A stretch of 64,000 bases of DNA from Shewanella woodyi ATCC 51908 (GTDB lineage: Bacteria; Pseudomonadota; Gammaproteobacteria; Enterobacterales; Shewanellaceae). The DNA is taken from assembly GCF_000019525.1 (NCBI RefSeq), contig NC_010506.1, positions 5,332,001-5,396,000 of the forward strand, in the 5' to 3' direction. The position numbers were made by a program, and so were the translations under genes. The notes below the pieces were generated by a model, which had not been told where the DNA came from, searched no databases, and saw only the letters and a list, made by a program, of their open reading frames with translations. Positions 10,752-19,209 of this stretch are shown one piece after another (position 1 is the first letter of the stretch; every line of letters starts with the position of its first letter).

Positions 10752-11264
10752 TTAACAGGCGAAGGGGTCTTGAGCTCCTACTGGGGTATAGAGTGTATAG
10801 GTTGGCTCGGTTGTAGATGTCGCTTCCACATAAACAAAATTACAGGTATCGGCTGGCGCACCTTGGGGACTAAACGCCAAGCCCCCTCCCGGAACCGCGG
10901 TGGCCACCCACTCACTAGAGTCCACATCCATTGCAGCTCCTATAACAGCTGCATCTTCAGGCAGGTAACCATATACAGTTTGTATCGGTGTGCCCGTACC
11001 AATATCGACGCCCGCGGTATTACCCGTATTAGCCGCCCACCCAGCAGCATCTGCAATACGCTCTTCACCAGCAACTGCCGCTTTTGAAAATACCAGAGTA
11101 TTAGCCCCCTGTAACGCAGCTCTAAACCCTTCTAAAGTAGATGCTTTAGCATCGCTTTGAAGGTTGATAAATTTAGGCGCGGCAGTTACCGCCAAAAGAC
11201 CTAAAATAATGATAACCACCACTAATTCAATCAAGGTAAAACCCAGCTGTTTTGCTCTTCTCAT
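10752..11264 (-). CDS. MshA-type pilin, third tandem copy
   Basis: A 170-residue MSHA pilin paralogue. Leader MRRAKQLG, then FTLIELVVVIIILGLLAVTA. The next ~35 residues (PKFINLQSDAKASTLEG and GANTLVFSKAAVAGEE) closely match the two upstream copies, while the C-terminal half is different. Two cysteines near the end (DTCNF and the final C) form the usual D-region disulfide. ATG at 11264 has GAGG seven bases upstream; the frame extends to a GTG at 11285. It is separated from the second copy by 263 bases and a terminator, and is followed by another terminator. It could be an alternative major pilin or a minor one. Confidence 0.85.
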   Translation of the reverse strand: MRRAKQLGFTLIELVVVIIILGLLAVTAAPKFINLQSDAKASTLEGFRAALQGANTLVFSKAAVAGEERIADAAGWAANTGNTAGVDIGTGTPIQTVYGYLPEDAAVIGAAMDVDSSEWVATAVPGGGLAFSPQGAPADTCNFVYVEATSTTEPTYTLYTPVGAQDPFAC

Positions 11265-11486
11265 CTTTTTGCCTCTATTTAACACTAGCTATGACAGTAG
11301 CCAATAACCATCCGTATAAGCCAAACAAATTTATTAGCCTAAGCTTAGTCAAGCTTGAGAGTTTTGGATAATTATAGGGATAGCCTTGATAATGCATAGA
11401 GTTCAGGGAGCAAACAGAGGTAAATAAAAAAGCAGGTACACCATAGAGAAGAAAGCTCTCACTTGTATGGCAAGCTCTTCAGACAC

Positions 11487-11514
11487 AAAAAAGGCCTGCA
11501 TTGCAGGCCTTTTT
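11487..11514 (-). terminator. Strong terminator after the second mshA copy
   Basis: Arms AAAAAGGCCTGCA (11488-11500) and TGCAGGCCTTTTT (11502-11514): a near-perfect GC-rich stem followed by U residues on the minus strand, 13 bases after the mshA2 stop. It should cap the abundant pilin message inside the operon. Confidence 0.85.
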
Positions 11515-11527
11515 ATCACGTTAAAAA

Positions 11528-12028
11528 TTAACAGTCGTCAGATAAAGTACCATAAACAGGTAAATCTGTAGCTGTAGCCCCCGTGTACTCAACAAAGCAT
11601 TGCTTAGTTGCACTTGGAGTAATATCTGCTGGGTGAATAATGATTTCGACATCTGCAGTTGATGCAACCCCTGTTGCTGGTGCAACAATAGTCCACTCTG
11701 AACCATCACTTTCTAGTACTTTTGCAATCTCGGTAGCATCAGCTTTCACATAACCGTATACCGCTTTAATGTCTGCTGTACCGTCACCAGTTGTATCGAC
11801 GTTATTGGCATCCGCCGTGTTTGCATCTTTCTCTTTACCCTGAATCGCTGCTTTTGAATAAAGTAGAGTATTTGCACCTTGCAGTGCTCCCTTCATACCA
11901 TCAAGAGTCGATGCACGAGCATCGCTTTGTAAATTAATGAACTTAGGCGCAGCCGTTACAGCCAGAATACCCAAGATAATGATAACAACAACCAACTCAA
12001 TGAGAGTGAAACCTTTTTGATTTTTCAT
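11528..12028 (-). CDS. mshA: MSHA major pilin MshA, second tandem copy
   Basis: A 166-residue type IVa pilin: leader MKNQKG, then FTLIELVVVIIILGILAVTA, conserved PKFINLQSDARASTLDG and GANTLLYSKAAIQGKE. Cysteines in KQCFVEY and at the C terminus make the D-region loop. The ATG at 12028 lies only five bases after the stop of the first copy and has no convincing Shine-Dalgarno, so it probably depends on translational coupling. A TTG at 12040 is an alternative start. A strong terminator follows. This copy and the first are best candidates for the fibre subunit. Confidence 0.88.
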   Translation of the reverse strand: MKNQKGFTLIELVVVIIILGILAVTAAPKFINLQSDARASTLDGMKGALQGANTLLYSKAAIQGKEKDANTADANNVDTTGDGTADIKAVYGYVKADATEIAKVLESDGSEWTIVAPATGVASTADVEIIIHPADITPSATKQCFVEYTGATATDLPVYGTLSDDC

Positions 12029-12033
12029 AATTT

Positions 12034-12561
12034 TTAGCAATCCGTTGTTGTAGTAGAGATTTGAGCAGGCGTAATAACGCCTGTAGTGGTATTTTTTGTC
12101 GCGACCGTATAGTTAAGGCGACAAGCATCATCAGCTTTCTTTCCTTTAGGAACAATAACAAAACCAGTTGTAGCACTACTCCAAACTGCCCAGTCCTCAG
12201 TAGCAATATCAGCAGTTCCGTCGGATAATGCTTCAAAAGTCATATCCATAGCATTCTCTAAATTAGATTTCACAGTAGCTACAGTAACAGAACTATTAAT
12301 GTTTCCATAATCGGTAGTGACTACAACTCCAGTAGCGACAGTAATACTTGCACCAGCATCTGCCTCTTTGCCTGCTATAGCAGCTTTAGAATAGATAAGT
12401 GTATTTGCGCCCTGAAGAGCCGCCTTAACACCATCTACGGTCGAAGCACGTGCATCTGACTGTAGATTGATAAATTTAGGTGCCGCTGTTACAGCAAGAA
12501 TACCTAAAATAATGATAACGACCACTAACTCAATTAGGGTAAAACCATTTTGCTTGTTCAT
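12034..12561 (-). CDS. mshA: MSHA major pilin MshA, first tandem copy
   Basis: A 175-residue pilin: leader MNKQNG, mature N terminus FTLIELVVVIIILGILAVTA, conserved PKFINLQSDARASTVDG and GANTLIYSKAAIAGKE. Two C-terminal cysteines are in DACRLNY and at the last residue. A good TGAGG lies seven bases before the ATG. The 233 bases upstream (12562-12794) are AT-rich and probably hold a pilin promoter, but I could not settle on a -35/-10 pair. Of the three copies it has the best ribosome site and is first in order. Confidence 0.9.
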   Translation of the reverse strand: MNKQNGFTLIELVVVIIILGILAVTAAPKFINLQSDARASTVDGVKAALQGANTLIYSKAAIAGKEADAGASITVATGVVVTTDYGNINSSVTVATVKSNLENAMDMTFEALSDGTADIATEDWAVWSSATTGFVIVPKGKKADDACRLNYTVATKNTTTGVITPAQISTTTTDC

Positions 12562-12794
12562 TTAAAAACCTCATATAAAAACTATATAACTCTTTATATA
12601 GCTAAATTTTCTACAAAAATATTCAGTCCTTTTGGCACTTACCATTTTAAATATTTACTTTAAATAGCTCTAGTTTATACAGTCTTACTTTAAAATAATT
12701 ATCTTCAACGTTAGTATCAAAACTTTTATTATTAACTTTATAAAACCCTGTAACCTTATATCTTTACTCGCGTTATAACTCTCATCAGTACAAA

Positions 12795-13454
12795 TTACAG
12801 ATCGTTCGAGAAACTAACCACTTGGCCCGTTCCAGGGTTGTAAGTTACTCCCTTAGCCCCAGCTGTAGTCAGGTTTGGCTGAGGGTTAGCAACGCCTGTT
12901 GTTGGATCTAACCTAAGCGAAGCGACTAAGTGATAGACACACACATCTAAACCAGGAACCTGCACACCCGATATCGCGGTACCAGTGCCACCAATACTGT
13001 CAATAACACTTACGACATATCTCTGTTTACGCGCATCTTGATCTATCTGCACATTACGTGGTGCATTTTGTAATACAGCGCTAAATACCTCTTGGCATGT
13101 TGCATTGGTCATAGTTGTAGCATCGGTATTACCGGTCCCTGATGCAGGTGATCCCGTAGGAAAACCAAACCTTTCATCTAGGTATGCTGTAGTCCCGTCT
13201 AAGATAACAGAGTCATTTCGGCGTCCATCAACTTCCCATTGCGCCCGAACAAAGCCAACAGCCGTGGCTAAACCACCCGACACACCATCAACACTTGCAT
13301 CTTCTGCATCATCAGTCACATTTAAAAAACGAGGGATCGCTGTGGCTGCCAATAAGCCTAAAATCACAATCACGATAACAAGTTCGATTAAAGAAAAACC
13401 TTGTTGCACTCTACCCATGTGGCTTTTCATATAACCCTTTCTCAGCTTAGTCAT
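12795..13454 (-). CDS. mshB: MSHA pilin protein MshB
   Basis: A 219-residue prepilin-like protein with leader ending VQQG and helix FSLIELVIVIVILGLLAATA, then IPRFLNVTDDAEDASVDGVSGG. It has two cysteines (TCQEVF and DVCVYH). Start choice is uncertain: the ATG at 13454 follows GGGGGG by four bases, and internal ATGs at 13430 and 13418 would shorten the leader. MshB sits before the major pilin genes as in Vibrio and other Shewanella loci. Confidence 0.87.
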   Translation of the reverse strand: MTKLRKGYMKSHMGRVQQGFSLIELVIVIVILGLLAATAIPRFLNVTDDAEDASVDGVSGGLATAVGFVRAQWEVDGRRNDSVILDGTTAYLDERFGFPTGSPASGTGNTDATTMTNATCQEVFSAVLQNAPRNVQIDQDARKQRYVVSVIDSIGGTGTAISGVQVPGLDVCVYHLVASLRLDPTTGVANPQPNLTTAGAKGVTYNPGTGQVVSFSNDL

Positions 13455-13524
13455 GATACCCCCCTTACTAGTTTCACAATTCTAACAGTTCATAGTATTT
13501 TGAAAACCTATGAAATAGCTTAAT

Positions 13525-14040
13525 TTAATCTTTAGTCAAAAAAATAACTCGGCCAGAACTGAGCTGATAACTCAATCGATCCGAATTATTATCAAAATAG
13601 TCACAAACATCTCTCGAAGGGTCGAAACTAGTTACAATGTGTTGCTTTACGGTCTCCCTACCTAATAACTGACCCCAAAGCTGTTTACATCCCACTTTAT
13701 CTCGCTGTTCAGGTAAAGGCCAGCCCCCTTTACTCATTTTGATCAAAACTAACTCATTCTCTTTAGTCATATTCTGTCCATAGACCTCAAATGAATTCCA
13801 ATCTAAAGGCATCAAATTTGGCCTTCCCTGTGCGAACCATTGAGCTTTGACCATTCCTAACACATTGATCAGCTTAGTATGATCAGCCTTAAGGCTTTGA
13901 ACACCAACTCTTTCCAATGAACTAAAATACTTAAAAGCCAATGTAGCGAGCAAAACTAAAATAAGCAGGAGGGAAACCACCTTTCCCAAAACCTGCAGCA
14001 GCTCTCCATCGGCTTTCTGCTGATTTAACATTATTGGCAT
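13525..14040 (-). CDS. mshF: MSHA biogenesis protein MshF
   Basis: A 171-residue protein with one N-terminal membrane segment (about residues 18-37, VLGKVVSLLLILVLLATLAF) and a periplasmic domain. It is pilin-like in build but without a prepilin cleavage motif. It sits between mshG and mshB, the fixed position of mshF in MSHA loci. Two cysteines (DKVGCKQLWG and RDVCDYF) recall the pilin disulfide loop. Function is not known beyond the genetic link. Confidence 0.8.
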   Translation of the reverse strand: MPIMLNQQKADGELLQVLGKVVSLLLILVLLATLAFKYFSSLERVGVQSLKADHTKLINVLGMVKAQWFAQGRPNLMPLDWNSFEVYGQNMTKENELVLIKMSKGGWPLPEQRDKVGCKQLWGQLLGRETVKQHIVTSFDPSRDVCDYFDNNSDRLSYQLSSGRVIFLTKD

Positions 14041-14066
14041 TTTCTCTGAAATTTATAACTCATGCA

Positions 14067-15293
14067 TTAGTTTCCACCTTTAACCACATTGAGCATATCC
14101 CACATCGGTAAGTAAATACCCAGAGCCAATATCAAAACTATGCCGGCAACGAAACCGATCAAAATGGGCTCTAACTTGGCCGTCAGGTTTTTCAAATCGT
14201 AATCCACTTCCCCTTCATAAAAATCCGCTGCGTCATTTAGCAGCTGATCTATCTGACCAGTCTCTTCGCCAACAGCCACCATTTGAAGCACTAATGGCGT
14301 AAAGAGGTGGCTCTGATTACACACTCTTAGCATTGAGTCACCCGACTCTATGCCCCGCCGCATTGCCACTATTCGATCGTGCATATAGGCGTTATCCACC
14401 GCATCAGCAACTAAGCTCAGAGCTTGTGTCATAGGCACCCCAGCACTCAACATCATGGAGAAACTACGACAATAGCGTGATAGGGTTGAGCGTTCGATAA
14501 TACTTCCTACTGCAGGGATATGTAGCTTCCATTTATCCCACTGCTTCTCCCCCTTCTCGGTACTGTGCCAATAACGAATTCCGATAAACGTACCAACAGC
14601 AGCAACCAACATAACAGGCCAATAGTTCACAAATAGATTCGATGTACCTATCAATAGCTTAGTCGCCCAAGGTAGATCTGCACCAAAGCGAGAAAACATC
14701 TCTGCAAATTTAGGGATCACCATGATATTTAAGATCACCATCGCCAAGGTGATCGCCATCAAAACAAATATCGGATAGCGCATTGCAGCTTTAATTCTTC
14801 GTCTCGTCTCCTGCTCCCGTTCGATGTAACCAGACAGTTGAATAAAGGCATCTTCTAACTTACCTGTATTCTCCCCCACGTGAACCATAGAGACAAAAAG
14901 TGAATCAAATACATCTGGGTGATGGTTCATTGCCGAAGATAATGGACGACCGGAAGTTAGCTGCTCTGAAATATCATTTAACGCATCTTTCATTCTCTGA
15001 GAGTGAGTCGTCTCAGACAGACCCGCGATCGCCCGCAAAATGGGGATACCAGAGCGAGTCAGTGAGTACATCTGTCTAGAGAAAATCTGTAGCTCATCAA
15101 GGCTCACTTTTCCTTTAAACAAACTTGCCAGAGTAAATGAAGCTTTCTCTTTACTCTCATTAAGCTCTAAGGGGATAACAGATCGTGACATCAATTGATC
15201 GGCAGCCGCATTCTCAGTCGCAGCATCCACCACGCCTGTCACCTGTTGACCTTGTGCATCCCGCCCACGGTATTTATAGACTGGCATTCGCAC
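14067..15293 (-). CDS. mshG: Type IV pilus inner-membrane platform protein MshG (GspF/PilC family)
   Basis: A 408-residue GspF-domain protein with two repeated GspF domains (about residues 70-195 and 275-395) and membrane helices near 172-195, 220-240 and 380-400. FSRQMYSLTRSGIPILRAI and the second-domain counterpart FSMMLSAGVPMTQALSLV are typical. It connects the MshE ATPase to the growing pilus. It starts 60 bases after mshE. The annotated ATG at 15293 is followed two codons later by another ATG. Confidence 0.93.
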   Translation of the reverse strand: MRMPVYKYRGRDAQGQQVTGVVDAATENAAADQLMSRSVIPLELNESKEKASFTLASLFKGKVSLDELQIFSRQMYSLTRSGIPILRAIAGLSETTHSQRMKDALNDISEQLTSGRPLSSAMNHHPDVFDSLFVSMVHVGENTGKLEDAFIQLSGYIEREQETRRRIKAAMRYPIFVLMAITLAMVILNIMVIPKFAEMFSRFGADLPWATKLLIGTSNLFVNYWPVMLVAAVGTFIGIRYWHSTEKGEKQWDKWKLHIPAVGSIIERSTLSRYCRSFSMMLSAGVPMTQALSLVADAVDNAYMHDRIVAMRRGIESGDSMLRVCNQSHLFTPLVLQMVAVGEETGQIDQLLNDAADFYEGEVDYDLKNLTAKLEPILIGFVAGIVLILALGIYLPMWDMLNVVKGGN

Positions 15294-15353
15294 ATCCTAC
15301 GGTCATCATACTGTTAGAGTTAATTTGATAAACATAAGCAGTAATCATCTCAA

Positions 15354-17111
15354 TCAGGCCTCAGGTAGCTCTTCAGCCATATCTGTCGATAGGGCAACTT
15401 GAGACTCACTCACATCCTCAATCAATTTGGCGACCTCTTCGATGGTTGTCATTCCTTCAGCTAGATACTTCATCGCCGAAACAGCTAATGGAGTAAAGTT
15501 AGGGCTTTCATGTGCTGCCCGTGAAAAATCCTGTGGGTTTCCAGTTCGCATCGCATCGATCATGCCCTCATCTAGCTCTAATATCTCAAATACACCAATA
15601 CGACCACGATAACCACTGCCATTACAGCTTTGGCAACCGGCCCCAATTTTAAAGTTCGCATGTGAGAAATCTTGCTTACTGACCGAGTTCATCCAGACTT
15701 TGTCTTGCGCAGTTAGGTGATATTCCCTAGAGCAGTTTTGACAAACACGCCTAACGAGTCGCTGGGCAATGATCACCCTTAATGCACTGGCAACCAGATA
15801 GCTAGCCGCTCCCATATCCAGCAGACGTAGCGCACTGGTTACTGCATCGTTAGTATGCAAGGTTGATAATACAAAGTGACCAGTGAGTGCGCCCCTAAGT
15901 CCTATCTCTACAGTCTCCTGATCACGCATCTCACCCACCATGATGATATCGGGATCTTGACGTAACGTAGTTCTTAATACATTGGAGAAATCTAAGCCGA
16001 TCTTGTGATTAACTTGGACCTGATTGATTCTGGGTAACTGATACTCGACAGGATCTTCTACGGTAATTATCTTACGATCTGCAGTATTGAGCTCACTGAG
16101 TACGCCATAGAGTGTCGTTGTTTTACCGCTACCAGTAGGTCCGGTCACCAGCAACATACCATGGGGGCGTTTAATCTGTTTGCGAACACGAGCTAAGATT
16201 TCTGGCGGCATACCCGTTTCATTCAACGTAAGCAGACCTGCTGATTGATCCAATAAACGCATTACAACAGATTCGCCATGATAGATAGGCATGGTCGACA
16301 TACGTACATCGATTTTGTGACCCTTTATCTCCATATGAAAGCGTCCATCTTGAGGCAGACGCTTTTCAGAGATATCAAGACCTGCCATCAATTTAAGTCT
16401 TAATACTAGCGCTGCCGCAATGCTGGCTTCAGGCAGGATATTCTCATGCAGCTGACCATCGATACGTTGGCGTATTCTTAATACTTTCTCACCAGGCTCA
16501 ATATGAATATCCGAAGCTCTCATCTGCACCGCATCTTCGAAGATTGACTGCAGCAGTTTTACAACCGTGGTCTCATTGTCACTGTCACCATCGGTTAAGC
16601 TTGCCAGATCAAACTGATCGTCAGCAGCATACTCCTCCTCAAGTTTTCCAGCGATCGCGGCGATCTGATCGGTTCTACGATATAGGTTATCAAAAGCGTC
16701 CAGCAGCTGTTGCTCTGTAACAACGGCAATCTCCATCACTTTAGGAGTCAGTAATACCTCTAAGTTATCCATCGCCTGTAGATCGGCAGGATCGCTCATG
16801 GCAACCAATACACTTTCACCATTATCTTCGACAACTAAAGCTCTAAAACGGCGAGCCTGAACTTCAGGTAAGAGGTTAACAACTTCTGCTGCAATTGGCC
16901 TTCTGCTGATGTCGATAAATGGAATATTAAGCTGCTGAGAGAGAAACCTAAGTAACTGCTCCTCGGATAAACTGTTTAAGTCTATTAAGGTTCGGCCTAG
17001 CTTCTTACCTGTATTTCTCTGCTCACTCAGTGCTTGGGTTAGCTGAGACTCACTAATGATCTGCTCTTGTACCAGCAGATCACCCAAACGCATCTTTAAC
17101 TTTGGTTTCAC
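15354..17111 (-). CDS. mshE: MSHA pilus extension ATPase MshE (GspE/PilB family)
   Basis: A 585-residue secretion ATPase. The N-terminal MshEN domain (about 1-150) carries the pattern seen in c-di-GMP-binding MshE proteins (RLGDLLVQEQIISESQL near the start). The ATPase core has Walker A GPTGSGKTT (about 322-330), the Asp and His boxes, and a zinc tetracysteine module (CQNCSREY ... CQSCNGSGYRG). It powers pilus polymerisation from the cytoplasm. The start is a GTG overlapping the mshN stop (GTGA). c-di-GMP control is known for MshE of Vibrio; here it is inferred. Confidence 0.93.
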   Translation of the reverse strand: MKPKLKMRLGDLLVQEQIISESQLTQALSEQRNTGKKLGRTLIDLNSLSEEQLLRFLSQQLNIPFIDISRRPIAAEVVNLLPEVQARRFRALVVEDNGESVLVAMSDPADLQAMDNLEVLLTPKVMEIAVVTEQQLLDAFDNLYRRTDQIAAIAGKLEEEYAADDQFDLASLTDGDSDNETTVVKLLQSIFEDAVQMRASDIHIEPGEKVLRIRQRIDGQLHENILPEASIAAALVLRLKLMAGLDISEKRLPQDGRFHMEIKGHKIDVRMSTMPIYHGESVVMRLLDQSAGLLTLNETGMPPEILARVRKQIKRPHGMLLVTGPTGSGKTTTLYGVLSELNTADRKIITVEDPVEYQLPRINQVQVNHKIGLDFSNVLRTTLRQDPDIIMVGEMRDQETVEIGLRGALTGHFVLSTLHTNDAVTSALRLLDMGAASYLVASALRVIIAQRLVRRVCQNCSREYHLTAQDKVWMNSVSKQDFSHANFKIGAGCQSCNGSGYRGRIGVFEILELDEGMIDAMRTGNPQDFSRAAHESPNFTPLAVSAMKYLAEGMTTIEEVAKLIEDVSESQVALSTDMAEELPEA

Positions 17112-18301
17112 TGACTCTCTCCTAACTGCACTAATCTGTTTTCAATGTAGTCCACCGCTTGCACCGATAGCCCTTGCTGGGGAACAGCTCTGTAAAATAG
17201 AGCTTGCCGATAGGCTTCTATCGCAGTTTCATACTTCTGTTGAGCATCGAGCGCGTAAGCCAAGCCCATCCACCAACGGCTCATGGTCGCCTCTGTCTGT
17301 AAAAGCTTACGGTAGCTACTCTCCGCTAGGCCATAATTTTTAACTTTCTGGGCAATACTGCTCTCTTGTGTCCACTTCTGCTTATTCAAAGCAGTACCAT
17401 CTGGAATACGGTTTAAACTTGTCAGTGCTTGCTCATAGCCACCAGCAGCCTGTTGAACTCGGGCCAATAGCATTAAGTATTCATACTGCTCAGGAAAAAG
17501 GCTGCTTCCCTCTTGTAAAGTGTCACTGGCTTGCGCCAAGTTCCCCTGCCCATAAAAAAGTGCAGCAAGCCGTTGCCTTGCTTTATGCAGCTGAGGGGAA
17601 AACGCTAAAGCTTCACGGTAATACTCAATAGCATCTCTCTGTTCACCACTATCTTCTGCATTTGTTGCCGCCTGAAATCTCTTTTCAGCTAGCTGAGCAT
17701 TAGATAATCTCACCTCGGTAATCGCCATAGAGCTATTATCCACCTTAGGAGTAACAGGCTTTGAGCGCACAACCTCTATAGACTCAGGCTTTGCACTTAC
17801 CTGCTCAGCGCCATCAGAAGGTTTACTCTCTATGGCAACAGTCTCAGCGGTAGGCTCGTCAATCACAGCTTTTTCAACGGGCTGTTTTTCAATCTTAATC
17901 TGCTCAACAACTTGGCTCTTAGAGATAACCTCAGATTTAGTACTCCCCTCTGAGGCGATAACAGGTTCAAGCTTATCTTCAGCTATTTCTTGAACATCTA
18001 CGGTCGAGTGAGTGCTAGTAACTGTGCTTGGCGCCTTAGCTTCTAGCGCTTGGCGAATAACAAGCTCTTGAGCTTCACTACTGGTTCCCCCTCCAGCTTC
18101 ACTCGCACTCTTTTGTGTCAATAACTCCCAGTTGTAGGCCACAGCTGTTAGAAAGATAAAGCAAACTAACGCCAATAGGATCCATGGCATCTTAGGTGCA
18201 GAGCTCCCCTGATATTGCACAGGAGCCGTACTCATGTTTTCAAGAGAGTGTGGCTGCTGACGCTTATCTAAATCCTTAAGCATGGTGTTTATCACACTCA
18301 T
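17108..18301 (-). CDS. mshN: MSHA biogenesis protein MshN (TPR protein)
   Basis: A 397-residue protein: short cytoplasmic N terminus MSVINTMLKDLDKRQQ, one membrane helix (about residues 38-55), a low-complexity E/K/V/S-rich linker, then TPR repeats from about residue 205 to the end (for example AIEYYREALAFSPQLHKARQ and AIEAYRQALFYRAVPQ). ATG at 18301 is chosen because it overlaps the mshM stop as ATGA and gives the conserved N terminus; the open frame reaches 18379. TPRs probably scaffold the assembly complex. Confidence 0.9.
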   Translation of the reverse strand: MSVINTMLKDLDKRQQPHSLENMSTAPVQYQGSSAPKMPWILLALVCFIFLTAVAYNWELLTQKSASEAGGGTSSEAQELVIRQALEAKAPSTVTSTHSTVDVQEIAEDKLEPVIASEGSTKSEVISKSQVVEQIKIEKQPVEKAVIDEPTAETVAIESKPSDGAEQVSAKPESIEVVRSKPVTPKVDNSSMAITEVRLSNAQLAEKRFQAATNAEDSGEQRDAIEYYREALAFSPQLHKARQRLAALFYGQGNLAQASDTLQEGSSLFPEQYEYLMLLARVQQAAGGYEQALTSLNRIPDGTALNKQKWTQESSIAQKVKNYGLAESSYRKLLQTEATMSRWWMGLAYALDAQQKYETAIEAYRQALFYRAVPQQGLSVQAVDYIENRLVQLGESQ

Positions 18302-19206
18302 GAAGCCGCTCCCCAAAAGAGGTGAATGCCTAAACCAGCTAGTAATGAGGTAACACCAAGACCCATAAACCAAAACCATCGATTCTGACCTGTAACATTC
18401 GCATCTTGAGTATCTGTGATGGCCGCTTTGACATGTTGGCGTTTTACACGCTCTGCCCCTTCACCAAAGCTTAATAGCAATGATTTGTGAGCTAATATAT
18501 TAATCAATCTTGGGATCCCTCTGGCTGCCTGCGCCAATGCCCGAATATCTTTTTCAATAAACAGTGGCTCGCCGACACGGCCCGCTACCGATAATCTATG
18601 TTGCACATAAGCACAGGCCTCATCTACCGATAAGGCTCTTAGCTTGTAACTAAAGGTGATCCTCTGTCTTAACTGCCTAAAATTATGCAAATTAAGACGA
18701 TCATCGAGCTCTGGCTGAGCAAACAAAACCACTTGTAGCAACTTACGACTCTCAGTCTCTAAATTGGTGAATAGTCGCAAAGCCTCAAGGCTTTCGTCAG
18801 GTAGTGCCTGCGCCTCATCGAGTACAAGCACAATAGAGTGTCCATGGGCTGATAGCGCTAATAACTGCTGCTGTATCAGTCCCGTAAGCTGCATCTGATC
18901 AATGCTGGCCGAATATTTAAGGCCTAACTCTAAAGCTACGGCCCACCTGAGCTCCGCAGGTGAAAGATAGGGGTTAGGCAGATATGCGCAATGAAATCGC
19001 TTAGGTAGCTCATTAATAAGTTTGCGGCAGATAAGGGTTTTACCGGTACCAACTTCACCAGTGACTTTAATAAACCCTTCACCGGTTTGTAATGCCATCT
19101 GCAACACTTGCAGCGCCTCAACATGAGGCGCAAGGCCAAAAAAGAACTGTGTATTAGGGGTCAGGGAGAAAGGAGTCTCCGCTAACCCAAAGTGCTGCTG
19201 GTACAA
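18298..19206 (-). CDS. mshM: MSHA biogenesis ATPase MshM (ExeA/GspA-like AAA+)
   Basis: A 302-residue AAA+ ATPase of the ExeA family. HFGLAETPFSLTPNTQFFF opens the protein, Walker A GEVGTGKTLICRK is at about residues 49-61, Walker B SIVLVLDEAQALP near 127, and a hydrophobic C-terminal anchor at about 275-297. The start is an unusual TTG at 19206, three bases after the mshL stop, with AAGGGC eight bases upstream. No ATG fits because the conserved N terminus begins right there. By analogy with ExeA it may help place the secretin in the outer membrane. Confidence 0.91.
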   Translation of the reverse strand: MYQQHFGLAETPFSLTPNTQFFFGLAPHVEALQVLQMALQTGEGFIKVTGEVGTGKTLICRKLINELPKRFHCAYLPNPYLSPAELRWAVALELGLKYSASIDQMQLTGLIQQQLLALSAHGHSIVLVLDEAQALPDESLEALRLFTNLETESRKLLQVVLFAQPELDDRLNLHNFRQLRQRITFSYKLRALSVDEACAYVQHRLSVAGRVGEPLFIEKDIRALAQAARGIPRLINILAHKSLLLSFGEGAERVKRQHVKAAITDTQDANVTGQNRWFWFMGLGVTSLLAGLGIHLFWGAAS

Positions 19207-19209
19207 AAT

